A stretch of 58,183 bases of DNA from positions 1 through 58,183 of the forward strand of contig JAUMXB010000015.1 of NCBI GenBank assembly GCA_030529365.1, read 5' to 3'. This document shows, piece after piece, positions 9,199 to 17,452 of this stretch. The first letter of the stretch is position 1. Each line of letters begins with the position of its first letter. The DNA is from Cardiobacteriaceae bacterium (GTDB lineage: Bacteria > Pseudomonadota > Gammaproteobacteria > Cardiobacteriales > Cardiobacteriaceae). The notes below the pieces were generated by a model. It was given only the letters and a program-made list of their open reading frames with translations. It ran no database searches and was not told where the DNA came from. The position numbers and the translations under genes were made by a program.

Positions 9199-9814
9199 CA
9201 ATAATTATTGAAACCTCATGACATGGCCATTCACCCTGAAAACCTTCGCATAAATCTCTGATAAACAAGCCATGCAAACGTAGGTCGGGCACTTGTGCCC
9301 GACATCAACCCCGTGTCGGCCATGAATGGCCGACCTACGAACGTGCCGCACGATGGCGGAACGATTGGCTGTAGGGACGTTGCCTGCAACGTCCGTGGTG
9401 CATGTTTTGGTGATTCAGGGACGTAGAGAACATAGGTCAGGCACTTGTGCCCGACATCAACCCCATGTCGGCCATAAATGGCCGACCTACGAACGTGCCG
9501 CGCGATGGCAGAACAATTGGCTGTAGCGCTTTACGTGATAAATTTTCTCACTATAAGCGCTTAATATTGGTAAAAAATCTCTATTTTTAATGGCTATTGA
9601 AACCATCCGATATAGTCATTCACCCTGAAAACCTTCACATAAATCTCTGATAAACAGGCAATGCGAACGTAGGCCGGGCACTTGTGACAACATTAACTCT
9701 ATGTCGGCCATGAATGGCCGACCTACGAACGTGCCGCACAATGGCAGAACGATTGGCTGTAGGGACGTTGCCTGCAACGTCCGTGGCGCATGTTTTGGTG
9801 ATTCAGGGACGTAG
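9137..9814. repeat. Direct duplication of a ~290-bp block with a third partial copy
   Basis: Block A (9137-9426) recurs as block B (9527-9814) at high identity. Both begin CGCTTTACGTGATA and end GGTGATTCAGGGACGTAG. Between them, 9427-9526 is a third partial copy containing only the inner REP-like part. Each copy carries the nested palindromes GTCGGGCAC/GTGCCCGAC and GTCGGCCAT/ATGGCCGAC, and A and B also carry GGACGTTGC/GCAACGTCC. No gene is seen in 9053-9948. Confidence 0.9.
9524..9588. repeat. AAGCGCTT palindromic repeat, copy 4 (left core damaged)
   Basis: Left core reads TAGCGCTT (9524-9531), intact core at 9555-9562, spacing 31 bp. The left half is cut exactly where block B of the duplication begins, which marks the recombination joint. 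Confidence 0.8.
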
Positions 9815-9948
9815 CGGACTATGTGCCTATATCTGCGTCGTCTGCTTGTCGGAGATTTATGGGCTTTCGGATTGCATAGCCATATCTCTTGAGCATGAAG
9901 TGCTTGACGCACTGCTTCATACCGGATGCCGCTATTGCAAGTACGGGT

Positions 9949-10299
9949 TTAGCGGAATCCGTGTGCGGCGAAGCGCTGATAGCAGTTGACCGCAGCCTGT
10001 GCGGTGAGGTTGACGAGAGCCTGATCCGTTTGTCCGCTGCTAAATTGCACGATTTGCTGCATGCCCATTTGCTGCGCGGCTTCTTCGGCGGCGCATTGGC
10101 AGATGCGGTTCTCCCAGCGTTGCGCTTCTGCGCCCAACACCATTTTTGCGCTTTGCCACAGGGGCTGGCGATTGATGTTGTCGTGGCATTGGTGGATGAG
10201 CATGTCGCGGGCAGCGTGTTGCATAAGGTTGCCGCCCTGATAGCCGCTACAGCCGCCCAGCATGGCGACTGCAAGCACAAGCAGTAATTTTTTTCTCAT
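9949..10299 (-). CDS. Small predicted lipoprotein
   Basis: A 116-aa protein with a classic lipoprotein signal: MRKK followed by a hydrophobic stretch and the lipobox LGGC (Cys16), so it is probably acylated and sorted to the envelope. The mature part is polar, has four further cysteines (HQC, CQC, NCY) and no recognised domain. It stands alone, flanked by repeats on both sides. Host-like codon use supports a genuine gene; function unknown. Confidence 0.8.
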   Translation of the reverse strand: MRKKLLLVLAVAMLGGCSGYQGGNLMQHAARDMLIHQCHDNINRQPLWQSAKMVLGAEAQRWENRICQCAAEEAAQQMGMQQIVQFSSGQTDQALVNLTAQAAVNCYQRFAAHGFR

Positions 10300-10310
10300 T
10301 TTTCTTCCTT

Positions 10311-10365
10311 ATATGATTATTTTTTACCACTATAAGCACTTCATGGCGGTAAAAAATCACGATTA
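10311..10365. repeat. AAGCGCTT-family repeat, copy 5 (degenerate single core AAGCACTT)
   Basis: Core AAGCACTT at 10334-10341 between ATTTTTTACC and GGTAAAAAAT arms. Located between rluB and the lipoprotein gene. Confidence 0.75.
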
Positions 10366-11157
10366 TCGCGGGGAAGGCGGTTGTTTTTCCGGGCGCGGTT
10401 TTTTGCGCACGAGGGAGAGCAAGGCGCTGGTTTCCGCTACGGAGAGTTCGCGGTAGCGGCCGGCCGCGAGTTCCTTGGGCAGGCTGATGTTGCCGAAGCG
10501 AGTGCGTTTCAGGCGGCTGACCTGGCAGCCTGCCGCTTCCCAGAGGCGGCGCACTTCGCGGTTGCGCCCTTCCTTGAGGACGACGCTGAAATAGCGGTTG
10601 TATTGTTCGTCGTCTTCGTGCAGGGCGTGCAGCGGCTGGATGTCGTCGAATTTGGCGAAGCCGTCTTCCAGTTCCACACCGCGGCGCAGCATTTCGAGCG
10701 TTTCTTCGCTGACGTCGCCAGCAACGCGCACCCAGTATTCGCGTTCGATTTCCGCGCTGGGGTGCATCAGGGCGTTGGCAAGGCCGCCGTCGTTGGTGAA
10801 AAGGAGCAGGCCTGCGGTATTGAGGTCAAGACGGCCGATGCTGACCCAGCGCCCCTGACGCAGGCGCGGCAGGCTTTGGAAGACGGATTTGCGCCCTTCC
10901 GGGTCTTTGCGCGTGCAGATTTCGCCGACCGGCTTGTGGTACATGAGGATTTTGCGCGGCGGGTCCTTTTCCGGGGAGACGCGCAACGGGCGGCCATCGA
11001 GGCTGATGCGCTCATGGCCGGTGATTTTCTGGCCGAGTTCTGCGGGCTTGCCATTGATGCGCAAGCGGCCTTCGCGTATCCAGCCCTCGATTTCGCGGCG
11101 CGAGCCAAGGCCGCGCGCGGCCAGCCATTTTTGAATGCGTTCGTGTTGGTCTTTCAT
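10363..11157 (-). CDS. rluB: 23S rRNA pseudouridine synthase B
   Basis: RluB converts a 23S rRNA uridine (U2605 in E. coli) to pseudouridine. The 264-aa protein has an N-terminal S4 RNA-binding domain (about 5-62: RIQKWLAARGLGSRREIEG) and the RsuA/RluB-type catalytic domain with GRLDLNTAGLLLFTNDG, where Asp111 is the nucleophile. The Lys/Pro/Arg-rich tail fits RluB. The start overlaps the scpB stop by 4 bp, the widely conserved scpB-rluB order. Confidence 0.95.
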   Translation of the reverse strand: MKDQHERIQKWLAARGLGSRREIEGWIREGRLRINGKPAELGQKITGHERISLDGRPLRVSPEKDPPRKILMYHKPVGEICTRKDPEGRKSVFQSLPRLRQGRWVSIGRLDLNTAGLLLFTNDGGLANALMHPSAEIEREYWVRVAGDVSEETLEMLRRGVELEDGFAKFDDIQPLHALHEDDEQYNRYFSVVLKEGRNREVRRLWEAAGCQVSRLKRTRFGNISLPKELAAGRYRELSVAETSALLSLVRKKPRPEKQPPSPR

Positions 11158-11699
11158 AAGGGGGTTCCTTGTTGCATGTCGTCATCGACTGTGGGAGGGG
11201 TTTCGTCCGACAGCGGCGGCAGTTCATCCAGCGCTTTCAGGGCGAAGTCGTTCAAAAAATCGCGGGTGGTGGCGAGCAGTTCGGGGCGGCCCGGCAGTTC
11301 GCGGTGGCCGACGACGCGTATCCATTCCAAATCAAATAATTGGCGATAGATGCCGCTGCCGGTACTGACGCCGCGCACGGCATCGATTTCCGCACGCGTG
11401 CAGGGTTGGTGGTAGGCGATGTAGGCGAGCGTTTCCCAAAAGGCGCGCGAGTAACGCGGTGGTTCGCGGTTTTCCAGCGCTTGCAGGTCGTCGTAATACT
11501 CGGCGCGCAGTTGCAGACGCCAGCCACCCGCCACTTCCACGACTTCCATGGCGCTTTCGCCATAGCGCTCGGCCAATGCCTGCAAACCGGCCTGCACGTC
11601 ACTTTCATCCAGCATCAGGGCATCGGCGATCACGACGCGCGGCAGCGGTTGCTCGCGGGTGAACAGCAGGGCTTCGATGCGGGCGGCAGTGGAGGGCAT
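11154..11699 (-). CDS. scpB: Segregation and condensation protein B
   Basis: ScpB is the winged-helix (kite) subunit of the SMC-ScpA-ScpB chromosome condensation complex. The 181-aa protein has the family pattern ALLFTREQPL, LQLRAEY, and FWETLAYIAYHQPCTRAEIDAVRGV, followed by the second winged helix. It is coupled to rluB downstream. The usual upstream partner scpA is not adjacent: a binding-protein gene lies there instead, so scpA must be elsewhere if the complex is intact. Confidence 0.94.
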   Translation of the reverse strand: MPSTAARIEALLFTREQPLPRVVIADALMLDESDVQAGLQALAERYGESAMEVVEVAGGWRLQLRAEYYDDLQALENREPPRYSRAFWETLAYIAYHQPCTRAEIDAVRGVSTGSGIYRQLFDLEWIRVVGHRELPGRPELLATTRDFLNDFALKALDELPPLSDETPPTVDDDMQQGTPL

Positions 11700-11852
11700 G
11701 GCAATATCCGACGGGAAACGCGCGGCATTATATAGCGCGCCGCCAGATTTACCTATTTGCCCTTGATGGGCCGACGAAAATGCGCGCGCAAAAATGCCCG
11801 GATGCGGATGGGCAGATCCGCGTCCGGGCGTGCGCTTGCCGATATGGCTGGC

Positions 11853-12632
11853 TTATGGATCGCCGTAAATGTCTTCTTCGAAGTATTTGTCGTTGACTTC
11901 CTTGTACTTGCCGTTTTCACGCAGGGCGAGAATGCCGGCGTTGAAGCGCTCGCGCAGGGCATTGTCGCCTTTGCGCACGGCAATGGAGGAGCCGTCGCCA
12001 TAGTATTCGCGCTTGTGGAATTTCGGCGCGGCAGCAGCAAATCCCGCGCTTTCGCCGCTGGCGAGGAAACCGGTGGTGAGCTGGGTGGCATCGGCATAGA
12101 CGGCATCAAGACGGCCGGCCTGCAAATCGAGAAGCGCTTCTTCCTGAGTGTTGTAGCTCTGGATGCGGTCGAGCGTATCTTTCAGCTCGCCTTCCAGGAA
12201 GCGCTCGTGAATGGTGCTGCGCTGCACGCCGACGATTTTGCCTTTGAGCACGGTTTTGTAGTTTTCTTCGTTGAGTTCCCCAGCTGCCGCGCTTTCCATG
12301 ACGAACTTGCCGCCGCTGCGGTTATAGTATTTGTTACTGAAATCAACGTTTTTGCGGCGCTCGTCGGTTGCCGCCATGGACGCGATGATGGCGTCAATTT
12401 TTTCGCTGTTCAGCGAGGGAATCAGCCCGTCCCAGGAGGTTTCCACCAGCTCGCATTCCGCCTTGATTTCTTCGCACAGCGCGCGGGCAAAATCGATATC
12501 GAAGCCGCTGAGTTCGCCTTTTTCCGTTTTGAAGGAAAACGGCGGATAGGCGCTTTCCACGCCGATGCGCAAGGTATCCGCCTGGGCAGCAAGGCTGCAA
12601 GCGGCGAGAAGGGAAATGGCGAGTTTTTTCAT
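11853..12632 (-). CDS. Periplasmic amino-acid-binding protein (ABC importer), paralogue 1
   Basis: A 259-aa solute-binding protein of the HisJ/ArgT (family 3) type. Signal peptide MKKLAISLLAACSLAAQA; then LRIGVESAYPPFSF, GFDIDFARALCEE, WDGLIPSLNSEKIDAIIASM and GVQRSTIHERF, the normal ligand-pocket motifs of basic or polar amino-acid binders. The start at 12632 gives the signal peptide directly; an upstream extension to 12668 is not supported. It is separated from a close paralogue by a repeat. No permease or ATPase gene lies nearby, so it must share a transporter encoded elsewhere. Confidence 0.93.
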   Translation of the reverse strand: MKKLAISLLAACSLAAQADTLRIGVESAYPPFSFKTEKGELSGFDIDFARALCEEIKAECELVETSWDGLIPSLNSEKIDAIIASMAATDERRKNVDFSNKYYNRSGGKFVMESAAAGELNEENYKTVLKGKIVGVQRSTIHERFLEGELKDTLDRIQSYNTQEEALLDLQAGRLDAVYADATQLTTGFLASGESAGFAAAAPKFHKREYYGDGSSIAVRKGDNALRERFNAGILALRENGKYKEVNDKYFEEDIYGDP

Positions 12633-12654
12633 GAAGTTCTCCAGTAAGAAGATG

Positions 12655-12737
12655 ATAATTTTTCTCACTAAAAAGCGCTTGTATCGATATTTTTTATCGC
12701 AACAAGCGCTTATTGATGGTAAAAAATCACTATTTTT
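12655..12737. repeat. AAGCGCTT palindromic repeat, copy 6 (paired cores)
   Basis: Cores at 12673-12680 and 12704-12711, 31 bp apart, enclosing CGATATTTTTTATCG. It lies between the two paralogous binding-protein genes and abuts the stop of the upstream one. Confidence 0.85.
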
Positions 12738-13507
12738 CAGTATATATCGAAATCAAAGTATTTGCCGTTGATTTTTTGGTATTCGCCGTTGTCGCGAATG
12801 GCGCGGATGGCCGTGTTCAGCGCGCCGCGCAAGGTATCGTCACCCTTGCGAATGGCGATGGATACGCCCTCGCCATAAAACGCCGGATCATTGATGACGG
12901 GAGCGGCCATGGCAAAGCCTTTGCCGTCATCAGTTGCGAGAAAGCCGCTGGCAAGCGCGGTCTGATCCGCCAGCGTCACATCAATGCGCCCGACAACAAG
13001 ATCGATATTGGCTTCTTCTTGGGTGTTGTAGCGGCGGATGTCGGCAAACACGTCTTTTGCCGTTTCCGTGGCATAGCGGTCATGTATGGTGGCGCGCTGT
13101 ACGCCGAGCGTCTTGCCTTTCAGTGCCTGGCGCCAGTCACTGTCGCCAAGCGTGGCGGCGGCAGCCTCCTGAAGCACGAACTTGCCGGCGTTGGCATAGT
13201 ATTTGTCGGTAAAATCGACGCTTTGCCGTCGCTCCGCCGTGGCCGACATGGAGGCGACGATGGCATCGATCTTGCCGCTGTTGAGCGACGGAATCAGGCC
13301 ATCCCAGGCCGTTTGCACCAGTTCGCAATCGCGCTGCATCTGCTTGCACAGGGCGAGGGCGATATCCACATCGAAGCCGTGCAGCTGCCCTTGCGCATCC
13401 ACGGCGGAAAACGGCGGATATTCGCCTTCAATGCCGATGCGCAGCTTTTCATGGGCAAATGCCTGACTCGCCAGGGCCAGAACGCTGGCCAACAGAATTT
13501 TTTTCAT
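12737..13507 (-). CDS. Periplasmic amino-acid-binding protein (ABC importer), paralogue 2
   Basis: A 256-aa family 3 solute-binding protein, clearly a paralogue of the gene at 11853-12632. Shared blocks include YPPFS, GFDVDIALALCKQ, WDGLIPSLNSGKIDAI, RRQSVDFTDKYY, GVQRATIHDRY and YNTQEEANIDL. Signal peptide MKKILLASVLALASQAFA supports the start at 13507, preceded by a GGAGGAG ribosome site. Ligand-pocket differences (for example LVVGRIDVTLADQ against LQAGRLDAVYADA) suggest a distinct specificity. No transport partners are adjacent. Confidence 0.93.
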   Translation of the reverse strand: MKKILLASVLALASQAFAHEKLRIGIEGEYPPFSAVDAQGQLHGFDVDIALALCKQMQRDCELVQTAWDGLIPSLNSGKIDAIVASMSATAERRQSVDFTDKYYANAGKFVLQEAAAATLGDSDWRQALKGKTLGVQRATIHDRYATETAKDVFADIRRYNTQEEANIDLVVGRIDVTLADQTALASGFLATDDGKGFAMAAPVINDPAFYGEGVSIAIRKGDDTLRGALNTAIRAIRDNGEYQKINGKYFDFDIY

Positions 13508-13669
13508 GCTCTCCTCCGTTGTTATACGTGAAAGCGCCATATCATCGCGCAAAAATGCCGGAAGAGAAAGCCTTTTTTATCGCTTTTTTTCAGGCAGCAA
13601 TCTTTTTTCCTGCACGCTTTCGCCACATGCAAGAAAAAACCTGCAAGAAAAAGATTCAAATGATAGAAA

Positions 13670-14314
13670 TCACTTTTTTCTGGATGCCGACGGCTGCACA
13701 TCCTGACCGTTGCGGTCAATGCGGCGGTGCTGCCCGTTATTGACGACGACGGCCTGCCCCCTCTCGAACGGCCATACCTTGTCGTAACGCGGCGTGATCA
13801 CTTCGCGGCCACTGGCATCGATAAAGCCCCAGCGCCCGTTTTTCTGCACGGGCGCGCGCCCTTCGCCAAAGGTCAGGGCATTGTCGTACTGCGGCGCAAT
13901 TACTATGCGTCCGCTACCGTCGATAAAACCCCAGCGGCCATTTTTCTTAACAGCCGCCATGCCTTCGCGAAATTCCCAGACCGCCTCGAATTGCGGAGCA
14001 ATCACTTCCTGCCCCTTGCGATCCACAAATCCCCACTGACCGTTGCGGGCGACAGCAGCAAGCCCTTCGCTCGCGGGGCGATGCTGGTCGTAACGCATGC
14101 GCGCCGGATTGCCCTGCGGCTTGCTGCCTCGCAAAATCGTTGGCGCTTTGGCATCGCGACGGGAAAGCTGACGGCTTTGCGGATTTGCGCCGGTTTGCTC
14201 TTCCACTCCCTGCCCGATAACGGCTTGCGCCTGTGTCAGCACCTGTTGCGCGAATGCGGACGGCGCCAGTAAAAAAGCGCTGGCAAGCAAAGCATATTTG
14301 GCGAAATTCTTCAT
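13670..14314 (-). CDS. Exported WG-repeat protein
   Basis: A 214-aa protein with signal peptide MKNFAKYALLASAFLLAPSA. After a low-complexity linker rich in Gln/Arg come four consecutive WG-type repeats, with cores NGQWGFVDRKGQEVIAPQF, NGRWGFIDGSGRIVIAPQY and NGRWGFIDASGREVITPRY; the fourth has lost the Trp-Gly (NGQHRRIDRNGQ). WG repeats form beta structures in many bacterial surface or periplasmic proteins of unknown role. The gene is monocistronic. The start at 14314 is chosen because it exposes the signal peptide. Confidence 0.9.
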   Translation of the reverse strand: MKNFAKYALLASAFLLAPSAFAQQVLTQAQAVIGQGVEEQTGANPQSRQLSRRDAKAPTILRGSKPQGNPARMRYDQHRPASEGLAAVARNGQWGFVDRKGQEVIAPQFEAVWEFREGMAAVKKNGRWGFIDGSGRIVIAPQYDNALTFGEGRAPVQKNGRWGFIDASGREVITPRYDKVWPFERGQAVVVNNGQHRRIDRNGQDVQPSASRKK

Positions 14315-14526
14315 GTTTTCATGACTCCAATGCTTCAAGCGAACGATTGGCATTCTGCGTTCTGCCATTTGTTACATTCCATTCATAATAAAGCTTACTC
14401 CATAAGCAAAGCCAACGCCAAGCAGGATTTTATGCACAAAAATACGGCCATACCGCTGCTGTGGCATGGCCTTTTTCCAAATTCCGAATATAAAACGGGA
14501 ATTTTTCGCATACCGCACATACGGCC

Positions 14527-15261
14527 TCAGCTGCCGAGAATCTGGCGCACGTCCACCGCCGCTTCCTGGCCAAACTCATGGCTCAGGCAATAGGAAACGA
14601 TTTTGATGGCGGTATCGTCCGCATCCTGCAAGGTGCCGCTGTCGTGCAGATGCTGGAAGCGGTCGCGCAGGGGAAAACCGGCATCATTGCGAATTTCCGC
14701 CTGCATGGCGGTATCGACCACGCCGGGCGCAATGCAGACGATGCGGGTTTGCGTGTTTTCCATCAGGCCCACGCGCGCATGCTGCTTGAGGGCGGCCTTG
14801 CTGGCGCCATAGATGCTCCAGCCGGGATAGGCAGTCGCCGCCGCGCCGCTGCCGATATGGACGATATTGACCTGCGTTTTCGCACCGGCCGCCGCCACCA
14901 CGGCATTGGCCAGCAGAATTGGCGCGAGGATATTGAGATGCACGGCCTGCACGATGGCATCGGCATCCTGCTCGCCCAGGACGCTGGCGGGCTGAACGGT
15001 TCCGGCGTTGTTGAAAAGCCAGAGGCGCTTGCTTTCGCGGCAGAATTCGCGGAACGCATTGCTGCGCGCCACATGCATGAGTGCATCCACATCAGCAAGA
15101 TCGGCGAGCATTTCCTGAAAATGCGCGGGATAGGCGGCTTTCAGCGCGGCATTGCCGTGGCGCGCCACGCCGAAAACCGTGGCATCCAGATCCAGCCAGG
15201 CATTGGCCAATGCTGCGCCGAGGCCACGGCTATGGCCGGTGATAATGACGTGTTCACTCAT
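14527..15261 (-). CDS. Short-chain dehydrogenase/reductase
   Basis: A 244-aa classical SDR. It shows the nucleotide-binding TGHSRGLGAAL (residues 8-18), NNAG at 84-87 and the catalytic triad Ser138, Tyr151, Lys155 in SIYGASKAALKQHA. The substrate is unknown; the overall look is closest to the sepiapterin/benzil-reductase-like SDR group. Its start overlaps the rsmA stop by 8 bp, so it is translated with rsmA as the distal gene of an lptD-surA-rsmA-SDR string, although a repeat separates surA and rsmA. Confidence 0.9.
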   Translation of the reverse strand: MSEHVIITGHSRGLGAALANAWLDLDATVFGVARHGNAALKAAYPAHFQEMLADLADVDALMHVARSNAFREFCRESKRLWLFNNAGTVQPASVLGEQDADAIVQAVHLNILAPILLANAVVAAAGAKTQVNIVHIGSGAAATAYPGWSIYGASKAALKQHARVGLMENTQTRIVCIAPGVVDTAMQAEIRNDAGFPLRDRFQHLHDSGTLQDADDTAIKIVSYCLSHEFGQEAAVDVRQILGS

Positions 15262-16045
15262 GTTTTTTCTCCAACATGCGTTGCGCAAGGGCGGCGAAAT
15301 CGCTGCCATGCAGGTTTTCCGCGCGTGCGGTGGGGTCTATGTCGAGATCGGCGAAATCCGCGCCATCAAACCATTGCCCGAGCGATTTCCGTACCATCTT
15401 GCGGCGCTGGCCAAAGGCGGTGCGCACCAGCAGGGCAAAGGCGGCATCATCGGCGACCGGCCAGCGCGGCGCGGCAAGCGGCACCAGGCGCACCACGGCG
15501 GAATCCACTTTCGGCGGCGGATCAAAGGCATCGGGAGAAATATCGATCAGCCATTCCGTATCGCATTGCTGCTGGATCATGATACCGAGGCGGCCATAAG
15601 CCTTGCTGCCGGGATCGGCGACGATGCGCTCGACGACTTCTTTTTGCAGCATGAAGTGCATATCGGCGATGACGGCACGCGCCGCAAGGCAATAAAACAA
15701 AATGGGGGATGACAGGTTGTAGGGCAGGTTGCCGATCAGGCGCAACGGCTTTGCCAGCGGCAAGGCGGCAAGATCGACATTGAGCACGTCCTCATGGATC
15801 AGGGTCAGCTCGCCATGCGGTTTGGCCTTGCGCGCGAGAATGTCGAGCACGCGGGTATCAAATTCAATGGCCGTCATGGCCTTGCAGCGCTCAAGCACCG
15901 GCAGGGTCAGCGCGCCAAGCCCCGGCCCGATTTCCACGATGCTGTCGCCGGGGCGCGGATCAATTTCCGCGACCATGCGCGCGATGACGCCTTCGTCGCG
16001 CAAAAAATGCTGCCCCAGAGATTTGGCAGCGCGAACTTCGCTCAC
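15254..16045 (-). CDS. rsmA: 16S rRNA dimethyladenosine transferase
   Basis: KsgA/RsmA dimethylates two adjacent adenosines near the 3' end of 16S rRNA as a late 30S assembly checkpoint. The 263-aa protein begins AAKSLGQHFLRDEG and holds the SAM-binding VEIGPGLGALT and the catalytic NLPYNLSSP motif. Its usual neighbours pdxA and apaG are absent: surA lies upstream, and a short-chain dehydrogenase overlaps downstream. Confidence 0.97.
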   Translation of the reverse strand: MSEVRAAKSLGQHFLRDEGVIARMVAEIDPRPGDSIVEIGPGLGALTLPVLERCKAMTAIEFDTRVLDILARKAKPHGELTLIHEDVLNVDLAALPLAKPLRLIGNLPYNLSSPILFYCLAARAVIADMHFMLQKEVVERIVADPGSKAYGRLGIMIQQQCDTEWLIDISPDAFDPPPKVDSAVVRLVPLAAPRWPVADDAAFALLVRTAFGQRRKMVRKSLGQWFDGADFADLDIDPTARAENLHGSDFAALAQRMLEKKHE

Positions 16046-16083
16046 GCTTTTATCCTTGTTTCAAAAAAATCGGTTTTATAGTG

Positions 16084-16160
16084 TGTTTTTATCACGATAA
16101 GCGCTTAATTATGGTAAAAAATCACTATTTCAAGCGCTTAGTATAGTGATTTTTTACCAT
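16084..16160. repeat. AAGCGCTT palindromic repeat, copy 7 (paired cores)
   Basis: Cores at 16099-16106 and 16132-16139, 33 bp apart. The central arm is GGTAAAAAATCACTAT, which pairs with ATAGTGATTTTTTACC at 16143-16158 as a 16-bp perfect stem. Confidence 0.88.
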
Positions 16161-16168
16161 TGTATATC

Positions 16169-17452
16169 TCAGCGAATCACCACATAGGCATTTTCGCGCA
16201 GCTCCAGCAATTTTTGCTGCCAGGCTTCTTCCACTGCCTTGTTGTAGAGGCTGTCGCGGATGCGCTCGCGCAGCTTTTCCTCGCTTCTGTCCACGTTGCG
16301 CAGTTCATCGACGACCAGCACATGCCAGCCGAAGCTGCTCTTGAACGGCGCCGAGAGCTGCCCCGGTGGCGTGGTCAGCATGGCGCGGGCAAATTCCGGC
16401 GCGACCTGGTCGGTACTGATCCAGCCGAGTTCGCCGCCTTTCACTGCGGATGCCTGGTCGTGCGAAAAGCGGCGCGCCAGTTCGGCAAAATTCGCGCCAG
16501 CATTCAGCTGGGCATGGATGCGATGGATATTTTCTTCCTGGGTCTTGTCATCCATCTGCGACTGGCTGCGCAGGAGAATATGGCGCACCTTGCCTTCAGG
16601 GATGACAGTCGCACCGCCGCCGCTGGTTTTGGAGACGACTTTCAGGAAATGCATACCATCGCTGTCGATGACGGGCTGCGGCACCATTTGCCCAGGCGCG
16701 AGCGTTACCACGGCGCGGGCGAAATTGGGCGGAATCTGGCCGATGTTGATGACGCCGAGATCGGCGAAATTCGCACCCGGCACTTTGGCAGCGGCCTCGC
16801 GCAGGTCATGGCTGGCGGCAACGGCAGCGGAAACCGCGGCAATGCTGTCCTTCACGGCCTGGCCGCGCTGGTTGGGCTCGCCTTCTGGCAGGCGGATAAG
16901 CAGATCCTGCACATGGATGGTGCTGCCCTGTTCGCGCGCGATTTGCGTAATTTGGTCATCAATCGCTTCCTCGCTCACGCGCACGCTGTCGGCAATCAGC
17001 GCCTGCTTGAGTTTTTCATGCGCGAGATCTTCGGCAAGCTGGGCGCGGTAAGCGGCGGCATCGAGGCCGGTATCCTGTTTGACGCGGCGCAGCAGTTCCG
17101 CTTCGCTGACGCCGTTTTGCTGCGCAATCAGGGCAAGGCCACGCGCCACTTCTTCCGCACTGATCTGGATATTAGCCTGTGCTCGCAAGTCATCGAGAAG
17201 ATGCTTCATGATGACCTGATCCATGGCACGCTCGGCCACCAGTTTTTCGCTCACGCCCTGTGGCGCACCGATTGCGCGCCGCGCCATCTCAAGTTCTCTG
17301 GTTAGCGTGCGGCGACTGATGGCGGTGTTGTTCACGATCAGGCCGATTTCATCGAGCGTCTTGCCCTGGCTGGCATCGGCAGGTGGGCCGAATTGCAGGG
17401 CGGCAGCATCATGGATGACCAGCCAGGCCATCAGCATCACATACTTTTTCAA
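16169..17452 (-). CDS. surA: Periplasmic chaperone and peptidyl-prolyl isomerase SurA
   Basis: SurA escorts outer-membrane proteins, including LptD, across the periplasm. The 427-aa protein has a signal peptide, an N-terminal chaperone domain (EIGLIVNNTAISRRTL) and two parvulin domains (about 170-275 with IHVQDLLIRLPEG, and 285-385 with VRHILLRSQ and GELGWIS). Translation begins at TTG (17450-17452), overlapping the lptD stop TGA, with an AGGAGAG site in front. This is one of the few non-ATG starts here and implies coupling to its client gene lptD. Confidence 0.95.
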   Translation of the reverse strand: MKKYVMLMAWLVIHDAAALQFGPPADASQGKTLDEIGLIVNNTAISRRTLTRELEMARRAIGAPQGVSEKLVAERAMDQVIMKHLLDDLRAQANIQISAEEVARGLALIAQQNGVSEAELLRRVKQDTGLDAAAYRAQLAEDLAHEKLKQALIADSVRVSEEAIDDQITQIAREQGSTIHVQDLLIRLPEGEPNQRGQAVKDSIAAVSAAVAASHDLREAAAKVPGANFADLGVINIGQIPPNFARAVVTLAPGQMVPQPVIDSDGMHFLKVVSKTSGGGATVIPEGKVRHILLRSQSQMDDKTQEENIHRIHAQLNAGANFAELARRFSHDQASAVKGGELGWISTDQVAPEFARAMLTTPPGQLSAPFKSSFGWHVLVVDELRNVDRSEEKLRERIRDSLYNKAVEEAWQQKLLELRENAYVVIR

